64,000 bases of DNA, from NCBI RefSeq assembly GCF_042676045.1, contig NZ_JBHTJV010000002.1, forward strand, positions 1-64,000, given 5' to 3'. Shown one piece after another: positions 25,095 through 33,531 of this stretch. The notes beneath the pieces were generated by a model, which saw nothing but the letters and a program-made list of their open reading frames with translations, ran no database searches and had not been told where the DNA came from. Position numbers and translations under genes: made by a program. This DNA comes from Pseudahrensia aquimaris. Its GTDB lineage: Bacteria > Pseudomonadota > Alphaproteobacteria > Rhizobiales > Rhizobiaceae. How positions within the stretch are numbered: position 1 is the first letter of the stretch; every line of letters starts with the position of its first letter.

Positions 25095-25639
25095 TATCAG
25101 TCGGGTTTATTGCGCTTTCCGCGTCCGGAAGTTTGGCTGAGGAGCCAATCACCACGCCAGCCGACGCGGTCTTTCCGCTGACGGGAATTTATTCGCTGGT
25201 GCCTGATACCGCCATCGACCCGAACATGTCGGAAGAAGTGGCCACGGCCATGTTGCAGGCAAATTGCACATCGCCTGTCGTCTTTGCTGATAACGGCATG
25301 GGCATGACCTTCATTACTGTGAAACGAAAGTCCGGGCGGATAGCGTCCATGCAGCGGCTACAGCAATGCAGCATTGACGGGGATATTATGTCCTGCCGTC
25401 AGGCCCGCAAGAGCGGCGGCGAATGGTCGGTTCCCGATGATGCAACCGTGCGCATGTGGCGGCTTGGCAAAACCGAAGACAACCGTGATCTGCTGTGCGG
25501 TCCCGGCGAGGGCACAGCACCGCCGGCAGGCGCAGCCTGCTTTTCGCTCAATCTATGCTCCGCTGAAATTGGCGAAATCACGGTTGCCCGAACCAAAGGC
25601 GCAACGCTCAACCAAGTGCGCGACGACCCGCCGTTCTAG
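25079..25639 (+). CDS. Exported protein, unknown function (last gene of the exported-protein cluster)
   Basis: 186 residues from the ATG at 25079, which overlaps the end of the 22353 gene and directly precedes a signal peptide (KTVISVGFIALSASGSLAEE). The mature protein has several cysteines (CTSPVVF, QQCSIDGDIMSCRQ, CSAEIG) suggesting disulfides in the periplasm. No family recognised. The overlap makes co-translation with 22353 likely. Confidence 0.65.
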   Translation: MRKTVISVGFIALSASGSLAEEPITTPADAVFPLTGIYSLVPDTAIDPNMSEEVATAMLQANCTSPVVFADNGMGMTFITVKRKSGRIASMQRLQQCSIDGDIMSCRQARKSGGEWSVPDDATVRMWRLGKTEDNRDLLCGPGEGTAPPAGAACFSLNLCSAEIGEITVARTKGATLNQVRDDPPF

Positions 25640-25697
25640 TCCGCTTCACTGTGCAAGTAACCAATCCAGCTTATTGTGCCGAAGATCAGTTTGTGGT

Positions 25698-25753
25698 GGG
25701 CCGAAAGCGGTTGTTCAGGTGCTGCGGATTTTGGAGTGAAAGCGGACGTCAGG
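25698..25753 (+). repeat. Dispersed two-part intergenic repeat, copy 4
   Basis: GGGCCGAAAGCGGTTGTT at 25698-25715, 20-nt spacer, GTGAAAGCGGACGTCAGG at 25736-25753. Same layout as copies at 3019, 9069 and 10010. Confidence 0.5.
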
Positions 25754-25882
25754 CTTGAGGCAGATTTGGCTGCTGGGTCGCTATTTCCGCGATCAATAGC
25801 GGCTAAATCGGTTCTGATTCTGGAAGGCTTATGCCATCGCCTATGCAGCCATGAAAAACCATTCACCTCCATCGAGTGAAAA

Positions 25883-25896
25883 TTGATCTCGCTCAA
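25883..25896 (+). promoter_or_regulatory. FixK/FNR box (uspA)
   Basis: TTGAT-CTCG-CTCAA, centre 62.5 bp before the uspA-like start. Nine of ten consensus positions match TTGAT-N4-ATCAA. Confidence 0.65.
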
Positions 25897-25951
25897 CTGC
25901 CTCGCGAATTGAGCCGCCTATTGTGGGATAAATTCACAACGGGAGCCCGTC

Positions 25952-26362
25952 ATGTTCCGCAATATTGTTGTTCCAATTGATCTATCTCATCCGGAATGGG
26001 CGCAAGGAGCGCTCGCACATGTCGAGGGTTTTGGTGATGACAAAGTCACCATTACGATTTTGCATGTCATGGAGCCCGTTCCGTCTTACGTCGCATCGCA
26101 ATTGCCGGAAGACCTGCTGACGGCAAACCGTGCACGTGCTTTGAAGCAGGTAGAACAGTTTGCCAGCGACGCTGGCTCTAACGTTCAAGCGAAGGTTCTC
26201 ATAGGTCATCCGGCTTCGTCTATCTTGGAATTTGCTGAGAAACAAAACACAGATCTGATCATAATCGGGTCGCATCGTCCGGGGCTGAAGGACTATTTTC
26301 TTGGCTCCACGGCCTCTCGCGTGGTGCGCCATGCGAAGTGTTCGGTGTTGGTTTCGCGATAA
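25952..26362 (+). CDS. Universal stress protein, UspA family (single domain)
   Basis: 136 residues of UspA fold: N-terminal NIVVPIDLSHPEW, then ITILHVMEP, and the ATP-binding C-terminal pattern GSHRPGLKDYFLGSTASRVV (G-x2-G-x9-G-S) followed by CSVLVSR. Usp proteins bind ATP and protect cells in growth arrest and low oxygen. It is preceded by a FixK-type box, so induction at low oxygen is expected. The phosphatase-SQR fusion gene follows 117 bp downstream and may be read through from the same promoter. Confidence 0.92.
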   Translation: MFRNIVVPIDLSHPEWAQGALAHVEGFGDDKVTITILHVMEPVPSYVASQLPEDLLTANRARALKQVEQFASDAGSNVQAKVLIGHPASSILEFAEKQNTDLIIIGSHRPGLKDYFLGSTASRVVRHAKCSVLVSR

Positions 26363-26479
26363 AAGCTAGATGATCCGCTTTTGCAGTTACAAGCGAGGCG
26401 GCGTGTATGGCGATCTGTTTTATCCCGCCAAAACTTATCATTCCAGCCGTGTGCAATTCAGTTGATCAGGAGTTTTGAT

Positions 26480-28228
26480 ATGCCAGGCATTGGTCTCACG
26501 CCGTTTCTTTTTGTCTCTCCTCAATTGGGTCTCGATGATGTGGATGAGGCCCATGAAGAGGGCATCGTCGCTATCATCAACAATCGACCCGATGGCGAAA
26601 AAGAGGGGCAGCCGACTTCACTGGAAATTGAGAAACGGGCGACGGAGCTCGGCGTCGCCTATCGTCATATTCCGGTGGTCGCAGGCAAGATGACGACAGA
26701 GAAGATTGAGGCCTTTCGATCTGCCTTGAAGGAGCTTCCCCAACCCATCCTTGCATTTTGCGCCACGGGAACTCGCTCAACAACACTGTGGGCATTGGCC
26801 GAGGCGCCGCAAAGCGATGCGGATGCGATCATTTCCCTTGCGCGCGAGGCCGGATACAATTTGTCAAACTTGCGACCGACACTGGTGGAAAGCAACTTGA
26901 CCCATAGCGCTGCGAAGGGGCGAAGCGAGCACACTGATGCACCGCTTGATCTAGGCCATCCGACCACGCGCGATGTGGTGATCGTTGGGGGCGGGGCTGG
27001 TGGAATTGCTGTGGCATCGAGCCTTTTGGCCAGGGAGCCATCGCTGGCCATCACGCTCATTGAGCCGCGTTCAGAGCACTATTATCAACCCGGCTGGACT
27101 ATGGTTGGCGGCGGCGTTTTTGACAACAATCTCACCATCCGTGATGAGATCAGGCTTATTCCAGCCGGCGTGCGGTGGATCCGGGCATCGGCCGCTGGTT
27201 TTGAACCTCAGAACAATGCTGTGATCTTAGAAGATGGCGAAAAAGTTCTCTACAAGACACTGATCGTGGCGGCTGGGCTCAAGCTGGACTGGAAGGCAAT
27301 TCCGGGCCTGAGCGAGACGCTGGGCAGGAACGGCGTCACGTCAAATTACGAACCAGGTCTTGCGACCTACACGTGGGAGTTGGTTCAAAGGTTGAAGAAG
27401 GGCGTTGCGCTTTTCACGCAGCCGCCCATGCCAATCAAATGCGCTGGTGCGCCTCAGAAGGCGATGTATCTGTCTTGTGATTATTGGCGTCGAAGTGGTT
27501 GTCTCAATCACATCAACGTCGAGTTCAATACCGCCGGAAACGTTCTGTTTGGCATCCCTGAATACGTTCCTGCGCTGGACGCTTACATCGACAAATACGG
27601 GATTGAACTGGGCCTCGGCCAAAATCTTGTGGCGATTGACGGTCCTGGTAAGACTGCAACATTTGAGATGGTTTTCGATGATGGAACGAGCATAACCGAA
27701 GATCGGCATTTCGACATGATCCATGTTTGTCCGCCGCAAACGGCGCCAGACTTTGTACGTTCGAGTCCTTTGTCTAACGAAGCCGGCTGGGTTGAAGTCG
27801 ATCCCGACACGCTCCAGCACGTGCGATATGACAATGTCTATGCGCTGGGAGATGTTTGTTCAGCGCCAAATGCCAAGACGGCAGCAGCGGTGCGAACCCA
27901 AGCGCCAATCGTTGCAACCAACATCCTCAACGCCATCCATCACTCCCCTGAACGCGCTCTGTATTCCGGCTACGGTTCATGTCCGCTCACGGTTGAGAAG
28001 GGCAAAATCGTGCTGGCCGAATTTGGATATGGTGGCAAGATCATGCCAACGCTCCCCTTCATTGACGGCACGAAGCCTTCTCGTATCGCCTGGTTGCTGA
28101 AAGAGAAAATGCTGCCTTGGGTCTATTGGAACCTGATGCTGAAAGGTCGTGAATGGTTGGTGAAATATGAAACAAGCGAAACCCATCGAACGGCACGTCC
28201 GGTCGCTTTGCTCGATAAGCGGAAATGA
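26480..28228 (+). CDS. Fusion of DUF442/PTP-like sulfur domain and type II sulfide:quinone oxidoreductase
   Basis: 582 residues. Residues 1-110 are a DUF442 (beta-lactamase-hydrolase-like, TIGR01244) domain with active-site loop CATGTRS at Cys94-Arg99. The rest is an FAD-dependent oxidoreductase: VIVGGGAGGIAVAS near 173 binds FAD, HYYQPGWTMVGGG and PIKCAGAPQKAMYLSCDYW match type II SQR with its redox cysteine, and ALGDVCSAPNAKTAAAV carries the second. SQR oxidises sulfide to persulfide and passes electrons to quinone. ATG 26480 has CAGGAG at good distance; the longer frame from 26381 has no support. No own FixK box is seen; it may follow the uspA promoter. The rest of the persulfide pathway (32.5-33.4 kb, 36 kb) is nearby. 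Confidence 0.85.
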   Translation: MPGIGLTPFLFVSPQLGLDDVDEAHEEGIVAIINNRPDGEKEGQPTSLEIEKRATELGVAYRHIPVVAGKMTTEKIEAFRSALKELPQPILAFCATGTRSTTLWALAEAPQSDADAIISLAREAGYNLSNLRPTLVESNLTHSAAKGRSEHTDAPLDLGHPTTRDVVIVGGGAGGIAVASSLLAREPSLAITLIEPRSEHYYQPGWTMVGGGVFDNNLTIRDEIRLIPAGVRWIRASAAGFEPQNNAVILEDGEKVLYKTLIVAAGLKLDWKAIPGLSETLGRNGVTSNYEPGLATYTWELVQRLKKGVALFTQPPMPIKCAGAPQKAMYLSCDYWRRSGCLNHINVEFNTAGNVLFGIPEYVPALDAYIDKYGIELGLGQNLVAIDGPGKTATFEMVFDDGTSITEDRHFDMIHVCPPQTAPDFVRSSPLSNEAGWVEVDPDTLQHVRYDNVYALGDVCSAPNAKTAAAVRTQAPIVATNILNAIHHSPERALYSGYGSCPLTVEKGKIVLAEFGYGGKIMPTLPFIDGTKPSRIAWLLKEKMLPWVYWNLMLKGREWLVKYETSETHRTARPVALLDKRK

Positions 28229-28237
28229 TTAGCGCGA

Positions 28238-29122
28238 CTACACTGGATCTGGTCTGCCGTCTTCTTCCGATTTGATGCTTTCGTCCCCGATCATTAGAAG
28301 GGCGGACTTTGTTGCCAGAAGCAACTGAAGTGCCTTCTCGCTATTCTTCCCAAATTGGCCGCTTGATGAGGCAATCACCAGTGAAGCGTCCGCTGCCGCG
28401 ACTGAACGCTTCAGCAATTCCCGGTCAGACTGGCGAATATTTGTGATGTCGAAAACTAGGTCGTCTCCAAAATATGATCTGAGACTTTGCAGAGTCGGCA
28501 TATTGTTCGAGTTGCCAATGGTGATTGCGAGAATCGGAACGTTGATGTTCTGCGCAACCTTCGCAGCATGAGCGACAAGAATTTCATGATTGATACCTTC
28601 TTCCAAAACCACAATGACGGGGCCCGCAAGTCCTTTACGATGCTCTGTTGGCCCGATCAGAACTGATTGCGTTAAGGTTTGAACGCTCCTCACTTGATCC
28701 AATAAAGCGCGGTATGCGCCAGGTGCTGATGGTCGCGGAAGTGCAATGCAGCTGACTTGTGGTTCTGCTGTGAGAATTCCTAAGACGCTTCCGCGTCGCA
28801 CGCTAAACGGCAGAGGTTCCTTCGCAGCCAGTGCCAGTTCGCTCAAAGACTGTTGGCAGGCATTGGATTCTCGCCGGAACGCAACTTGCATGTCTTGCGG
28901 TGTGATCGACGTAGGGGGCGAACCGCCCATTCGTTGGACCACTGCGAACGGATATTCGGCCAGATCAAAAACCTGCTCCTCCTCGATGAAGATGGCACTG
29001 AAGTCGAAATCCATAATTGTTGCGATTTCGGCGCTTGAAAAAATTGTGGCCTTGTTGCGCGCGGTGGCAAACAGGCTGACCACAATTCGGTTTCTGATTT
29101 TCGTGGGTGAGGCGCGCTTCAT
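28238..29122 (-). CDS. Unknown protein coupled to the Lon-like protease
   Basis: 294 residues, soluble. The start overlaps the Lon-like stop by 4 nt (ATGA), so it is translated with it. Residues about 1-120 (VVSLFATARNKATIFSSAEI onward) and 165-275 (GPVIVVLEEGINHEILVAHA, then VPILAITIGNSNNMP) alternate strands and helices in a Rossmann-like way. No Usp ATP motif or catalytic motif is visible. It may be a substrate adaptor or regulator of the protease, inferred from position only. Confidence 0.6.
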   Translation of the reverse strand: MKRASPTKIRNRIVVSLFATARNKATIFSSAEIATIMDFDFSAIFIEEEQVFDLAEYPFAVVQRMGGSPPTSITPQDMQVAFRRESNACQQSLSELALAAKEPLPFSVRRGSVLGILTAEPQVSCIALPRPSAPGAYRALLDQVRSVQTLTQSVLIGPTEHRKGLAGPVIVVLEEGINHEILVAHAAKVAQNINVPILAITIGNSNNMPTLQSLRSYFGDDLVFDITNIRQSDRELLKRSVAAADASLVIASSSGQFGKNSEKALQLLLATKSALLMIGDESIKSEEDGRPDPV

Positions 29123-31575
29123 GAGGCTTGTTCTTCCTCGCCCCGTTGCTGCTTCCTTTGCAGGTCGCTGAAGTGCCTGAGTTTAGCCTCTATGCGAAAA
29201 TTGATAGTGTTTGTTGGAAAGGCTCCATCCTTGTCTCGTTCTCCCACATCTTCGCCAGTCAGCAGAGCAATAGCATCGGAAACAGACTCCATCGGATAAA
29301 TGCCGAAGCTGCCTGCTTTAGCGGCATCAACAACTTCCTGTTTGAGCATGAGATGCTTTACATTCGCAGCGGGGATCAGAACGCCTTGTTCACCGGTCAG
29401 GCCACGAGCCGCACAAATATCGAAAAAACCTTCGATCTTTTCATTGACGCCACCAATGGCTTGAACGACTCCCAATTGGTTCACGGATCCAGTCACCGCA
29501 AAACTTTGCTTGATGGGCGTTTCAGATAGCGCAGAAAGCAAAGCACAAAGTTCCGCGCATGATGCGCTATCGCCATCCACACCACCATAGGATTGCTCAA
29601 ACACCAGCGATGCCCAAAGTGATAGCGGAACATCCTTGGCAAATTGTGCTGCCAGATAGCCGGATAGAATTAAAACACCTTTGGAATGTAGCGGTCCGCC
29701 AAGCTTGGCCTCACGTTCAATATCAATGACTTTCCCGGCACCGCTTCGCACTCTTGCCGTAATGCGCGATGGTTGACCGAACGCGAACTTCCCAATTGTG
29801 AGAACCGATAAGGCATTGATCTGCCCAATTTCCGAACCGTCGGTCGTTATCAAGCGAGTGCCGCGCTCAATTGCTTCCTGGCTTAACTCTTGAACGCGAC
29901 TTGAGCGGCGAAGCTGTTCATCCAAGGTGTGTTGAATGTTGCTTGCTGCGATGGTCTGTCTTCCATCAATGCCTGCCCAGTGATTTGCTTCCTGAAGAAG
30001 TGTTGTGATGAGGCCAACCCGTAGCGAGAGCTTTTGTGAATCCTCCGCTAGACGTGCAGTTTGCTCAATAACGGTAGCCACCGCATCTGCGTTCAGTGGC
30101 CTTAGCTTGTGCGCTTGCGCGATGGTGGCGATCAAGCGGGCATAAAGCTCAACATTGTCGTCGGTGCGCTGCAACTGATCGTCAAAATCAACCTCGATCT
30201 TAAAAAGATCACCGAATTCAGGATCTAGATCGCAAAGCAAATAGTAGACGATCCGCTCGCCGATCAGGATGACTTTTACATCCAATGGTATCGGTTCCGG
30301 TTCCAGCGACACGGTGCTGGTGAAACCCATCTCATCAACGGCAGAGACGATCTTGATCTCTTTTGCCCTCAGCGCTCGCTTCAGGGCTTCCCATGCAAAG
30401 GGCTCGCTCAAAATTTTTCGAACATCAAGGACCAAGTAGCCGCCATTGGCACGATGCAGTGCACCGGCCCTGATCATGGTGAAGTCAGTGACCAGCGCCC
30501 CAAACTGAGAGAGGTGTTCAACCCGTCCAATCAATTTGGCAAGCGTCGGATGATCCTCAAAAATGAGAGGTGAACCCTTGGTATCCCCATCGCTATCGTT
30601 CGCAACGACTACATTTACGCGGTAGCGATTGTACTTGGGATTGTGCTTTTGCGTGATGAGGTTCTTAGGAAAGATATCCCCTTCAGGCGGGGCGTCATCG
30701 GAAAGAAACAACTCCGTGTTGTCGATCAAGTCATATCGAACAACGGCCAATCGCTTTTCGATCACTTCAATGCCCTGAAACTGTTTGCCAATCGCTTGGA
30801 TTGAAGTGTCGACGACGGCGGCAGTCATCTCTGCATTGAGTTGCCGCAATGCGTCGCGGTGCGCTTTTTGAAGCAATGGCAGTTGTTCTAGAACCGCCGT
30901 AAGCTCGCTTTGCAAGACTGCGATTTTTTCCTCTATTGCGACTCGCTCTTCTTTTGGAAGTTGATTGTAGACGTCGGGTTTAATGACCTCGCTATTGCTC
31001 GTCGGTGCCAGCCCAAAACCCATGGGTGTGTGAAGAATGGCCACATTCTGCGCCTTCGCTTTCTCGTTCAACTCTGAGAATGCGTTCTCCTGCTTTTCCT
31101 CAAACTCAGAATTTAGCGCTCTGCGCCGATCTCGGTATTCATCAGAATTGAAAACATCAGGGATGGCTCGGCAGAGATCATCAATCAGTTCTTCCATCGC
31201 GGCGCGAAATGCTATCGCCTTACCCGCTGGCAATTTCATCGCGATCGGGTGGTGGGCTGAATCGAAGTTATGAACATACACCCAGTCGTCGGGCGCACTT
31301 TCTTGCGCGACCTTCTTTTCGAGATATGATTTGACGGCTGAATGACGGCCCGTTCCGCTTGGCCCCAACACGAACAGATTGTAACCGAAGTGATCGATCT
31401 CGGTGCCAAAGTGGAGTGCATCGAAAGCACGCTCTTGGCCAATCATCCCGCTCAACGGCGCTAAGTCGTCCGTTGTCTTGAAGGCAAGTTTCTTTGCGTC
31501 ACAGTGTTTGCGCAACAGCGTGTGCTTTAACGGTGTGATCGTTTTCGATGGTCTTTTCTTTTTGGCGACAGCCAT
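29119..31575 (-). CDS. Lon-family (S16) ATP-dependent protease-like protein, AAA_32/LonB-like
   Basis: 818 residues with the layout of the AAA_32-Lon_C family: a P-loop-like FVLGPSGTGRHS near residue 68, a long coiled insertion (about 150-270), and a C-terminal S16 domain. The catalytic Ser lies in GGVDGDSASCAEL and the Lys in GGVNEKIEGFFD, so proteolysis should work. The Walker A lysine is arginine (GTGRHS), so ATP use may be altered. It sits downstream of a perfect FixK box at 31636. The next gene overlaps it by 4 nt. It is cytoplasmic (no signal peptide) and probably removes damaged proteins during the microaerobic response. Confidence 0.85.
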   Translation of the reverse strand: MAVAKKKRPSKTITPLKHTLLRKHCDAKKLAFKTTDDLAPLSGMIGQERAFDALHFGTEIDHFGYNLFVLGPSGTGRHSAVKSYLEKKVAQESAPDDWVYVHNFDSAHHPIAMKLPAGKAIAFRAAMEELIDDLCRAIPDVFNSDEYRDRRRALNSEFEEKQENAFSELNEKAKAQNVAILHTPMGFGLAPTSNSEVIKPDVYNQLPKEERVAIEEKIAVLQSELTAVLEQLPLLQKAHRDALRQLNAEMTAAVVDTSIQAIGKQFQGIEVIEKRLAVVRYDLIDNTELFLSDDAPPEGDIFPKNLITQKHNPKYNRYRVNVVVANDSDGDTKGSPLIFEDHPTLAKLIGRVEHLSQFGALVTDFTMIRAGALHRANGGYLVLDVRKILSEPFAWEALKRALRAKEIKIVSAVDEMGFTSTVSLEPEPIPLDVKVILIGERIVYYLLCDLDPEFGDLFKIEVDFDDQLQRTDDNVELYARLIATIAQAHKLRPLNADAVATVIEQTARLAEDSQKLSLRVGLITTLLQEANHWAGIDGRQTIAASNIQHTLDEQLRRSSRVQELSQEAIERGTRLITTDGSEIGQINALSVLTIGKFAFGQPSRITARVRSGAGKVIDIEREAKLGGPLHSKGVLILSGYLAAQFAKDVPLSLWASLVFEQSYGGVDGDSASCAELCALLSALSETPIKQSFAVTGSVNQLGVVQAIGGVNEKIEGFFDICAARGLTGEQGVLIPAANVKHLMLKQEVVDAAKAGSFGIYPMESVSDAIALLTGEDVGERDKDGAFPTNTINFRIEAKLRHFSDLQRKQQRGEEEQAS

Positions 31576-31635
31576 GGCATTGCTCGCACTGGATCAGATA
31601 CTGCTGCAATGATGACGCTGCGAAATGCGCTCAAC

Positions 31636-31649
31636 TTGATTTCGATCAA
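31636..31649 (-). promoter_or_regulatory. FixK/FNR box (lon-like gene), perfect consensus
   Basis: TTGAT-TTCG-ATCAA, all ten consensus bases; centre 67.5 bp before the Lon-like start at 31575. Confidence 0.8.
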
Positions 31650-31662
31650 GCGGCCTTATTGT

Positions 31663-32097
31663 TCAAGCATAGACCCTGTTGCGTGCGATGAACTTGGCAA
31701 AACCGATACCGAAAAGCATGGCGAAAACAAACGTGGTGACACCGGTTCCACCAATCCCAAATGCGGCTAGAGCAGGTCCGGGGCAGAGGCCGCCGATACC
31801 CCATCCAGCTCCAAAAATGACAGCACCCGCAATGAGGGGGCTGTCCAATTGCGTCGACGTTGGCACCATCTGCTTGTCAGCGAGGACTGGTTCCTGATTT
31901 CCTAAAACAGCCTTGTAGCCAAGAAAAGTCACCCCAAGCGCGCTGGCCATTACGAGGGCGAGACTTGGATCCCAATCTCCGAATATATTGAAGAATGAAA
32001 TGACCTTTGCCGGGTTGGACATGCCGGACACAAGCGCTCCAACACCGAAAAGCGCCCCGCAAAGAAAAGCTGCAAATCCAATTTTGATGGAATTCAT
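31663..32097 (-). CDS. YeeE/YedE-family membrane protein (PmpB/DUF6691-like)
   Basis: 144 residues, four membrane helices. GLCPGPALAAFGIGG matches the conserved cysteine-containing thiosulfate/sulfur-channel motif of the YeeE/YedE family, and SGMSNPAKVISFFNIFGDWDPSLA is the other family signature (residues about 25-48). With its half-size partner 8 bp upstream it forms a PmpA-PmpB pair, thought to move sulfur compounds across the inner membrane. Last gene of a FixK-box operon with the persulfide dioxygenase-like gene. Confidence 0.85.
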   Translation of the reverse strand: MNSIKIGFAAFLCGALFGVGALVSGMSNPAKVISFFNIFGDWDPSLALVMASALGVTFLGYKAVLGNQEPVLADKQMVPTSTQLDSPLIAGAVIFGAGWGIGGLCPGPALAAFGIGGTGVTTFVFAMLFGIGFAKFIARNRVYA

Positions 32098-32104
32098 GGC
32101 GTCC

Positions 32105-32533
32105 TCACATAAGGTGCTGTGTTACAAAAACGGTGACGATGGCAGTCGACATGAAAGTAACCACGGAGACAAATGATCGTTTGGAAAGCCGAGCCATGCC
32201 GCATACGCCGTGACCACTCGTGCAGCCGCTGCCCAGCGCCGCGCCAAAGCCAACAAGGACACCAGTTCCAGCCATTGTATAGATGTCTGCTGGTATCTGT
32301 ATTTGAGGGATGTCCCCACTGAACAGCCAATAGATCACTGGAGCTATCACAATTCCAACGACGAACGGCACGCGCCAGTTTGCTTCGCTGCCTATGCTTG
32401 GGCTGAAGAACCCGCCGAGAATGCCACTGATGCCCATGATGCGCCCGAGCAGCACCATCGTCATCACGGCGGCTAAGCCGATCATTGAACCGCCGATGAC
32501 CGCTGATACTGGCGTGAACTGCGTTGCTATCAT
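32105..32533 (-). CDS. YeeE/YedE-family membrane protein (PmpA-like)
   Basis: 142 residues, about four membrane helices. It carries ALGSGCTSGHGVCGMARLS, the family motif with two cysteines placed in the channel, and MGISGILGG near the N-terminus. It partners the 31663 gene. It lies 10 bp after the ETHE1-like gene in one operon, so uptake or export of sulfur species is tied to persulfide oxidation. Confidence 0.87.
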   Translation of the reverse strand: MIATQFTPVSAVIGGSMIGLAAVMTMVLLGRIMGISGILGGFFSPSIGSEANWRVPFVVGIVIAPVIYWLFSGDIPQIQIPADIYTMAGTGVLVGFGAALGSGCTSGHGVCGMARLSKRSFVSVVTFMSTAIVTVFVTQHLM

Positions 32534-32543
32534 GCCCGTTCTC

Positions 32544-33422
32544 CTAAAGCGCGTTGACCGGGATTTTCAGATACGTTTTGTGGTTGTCCTCTTCCGGTGG
32601 AAAATTGCCTGCTCGCATGTTCACTTGAATGGATGGCAGTATCAGCACCGGCATATCGAGCGTCTTATCGCGGGCTTCGCGCATGGCGATGAACTCCGAA
32701 CGTGTTGTGCTATCCTTAACGTGAATGTTGGACGCTTTTTCTTCGGCCACAGTCGTTTCCCAAGCCGGTTCCCGTCCACCGGGCTGGTAATCATGGCACA
32801 TGAACAAGCGTGTTTCGTCGGGCAGGGCATAAATCTTCTGAATCGAATCGTAGAGCGTCCCTGCGTCGCCACCGGGAAAATCACACCGCGCTGTGCCGTA
32901 GTCCGGCATAAAAAGAGTGTCTCCTACAAACGCGGCATCTCCGACGACGAAAGTGCAACAAGCTGGCGTATGACCCGGTGTATGCATTACGCGAGCCTTG
33001 AGGTTTCCAACTTCAAAGGTGTCGCCATCTTCAAAGAGATGGTCGAACTGGCTGCCATCATGAAGAAATCCCGCGCCCGCATTGAAGATGTCGCCAAAGA
33101 CTTTTTGAACTGTCTTGATGTATGTCCCGATAGAAATTTCACCGCCAAGGTTTTCCTTCAAATAAGGCGCCGACGAGAGATGGTCTGCATGGGCGTGGGT
33201 CTCAATGATGCGCTCAACGGTCAGACTATTTTCCCGGACGTAGTCCAAAAGAATGTCCGCAGATTTCGTGCTGGTCCGGCCCGACTTGGAATCGTAGTCC
33301 AGAACCGGATCAATAATGATCGCTGCTTTGGTGGCTGGATCTGAAACCACGTACGAGACTGTATGCGTTGCAGGATCATAAAACCCTTTGACTGTTGGGG
33401 AGGCTGAAATGCTCTTTGTCAT
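32544..33422 (-). CDS. blh: ETHE1/Blh-type metallo-beta-lactamase-fold persulfide dioxygenase
   Basis: 292 residues of MBL fold. The metal site shows as ETHAHADHLSS (HxHxDH), HTPGHTPACC with the next His, FVGDTLF with the bridging Asp, and MCHDYQPGG with the final His. This is the Blh/ETHE1 pattern, whose members oxidise glutathione persulfide with one non-haem iron. Agrobacterium and Xylella Blh lies in the BigR operon with YeeE-type genes, as here, but no BigR repressor gene is near. ATG 33422 has AAGGA nine bases upstream; GTG 33440 is rejected. A FixK-type box is 87 bp upstream. Confidence 0.87.
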   Translation of the reverse strand: MTKSISASPTVKGFYDPATHTVSYVVSDPATKAAIIIDPVLDYDSKSGRTSTKSADILLDYVRENSLTVERIIETHAHADHLSSAPYLKENLGGEISIGTYIKTVQKVFGDIFNAGAGFLHDGSQFDHLFEDGDTFEVGNLKARVMHTPGHTPACCTFVVGDAAFVGDTLFMPDYGTARCDFPGGDAGTLYDSIQKIYALPDETRLFMCHDYQPGGREPAWETTVAEEKASNIHVKDSTTRSEFIAMREARDKTLDMPVLILPSIQVNMRAGNFPPEEDNHKTYLKIPVNAL

Positions 33423-33502
33423 TTTCGAATTCCTTGTCACTCATATTTCAAGCTTGATGACTTGTGTCACTGTGATGGATAGACGGACTCGACGATGAGT
33501 TT

Positions 33503-33516
33503 TTGACTTTGATCAA
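33503..33516 (-). promoter_or_regulatory. FixK/FNR box (blh-pmpAB operon)
   Basis: TTGAC-TTTG-ATCAA, centre 87.5 bp before the ATG at 33422. It fits the FixK form TTGAY-N4-RTCAA. Confidence 0.7.
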
Positions 33517-33531
33517 TCTGGGCGAGATCGA

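Larger units (their letters stand above)
25640..25951. other. Intergenic boundary between the exported-protein cluster and the FixK island
   Basis: No gene. It holds copy 4 of the two-part dispersed repeat (25698-25753) and the FixK-type box at 25883. It marks the switch from the exported-protein cluster to oxygen-regulated genes. Confidence 0.5.

Noticed and set aside
32394..33344. 316-codon plus-strand frame opposite blh and pmpA
   Set aside because: It is the shadow of clearly conserved genes on the other strand; no motifs and no ribosome-binding site.
32544..33440. BigR-type repressor expected next to blh
   Set aside because: No ArsR-family gene is present near blh; only a FixK-type box was found, so BigR control is not claimed.
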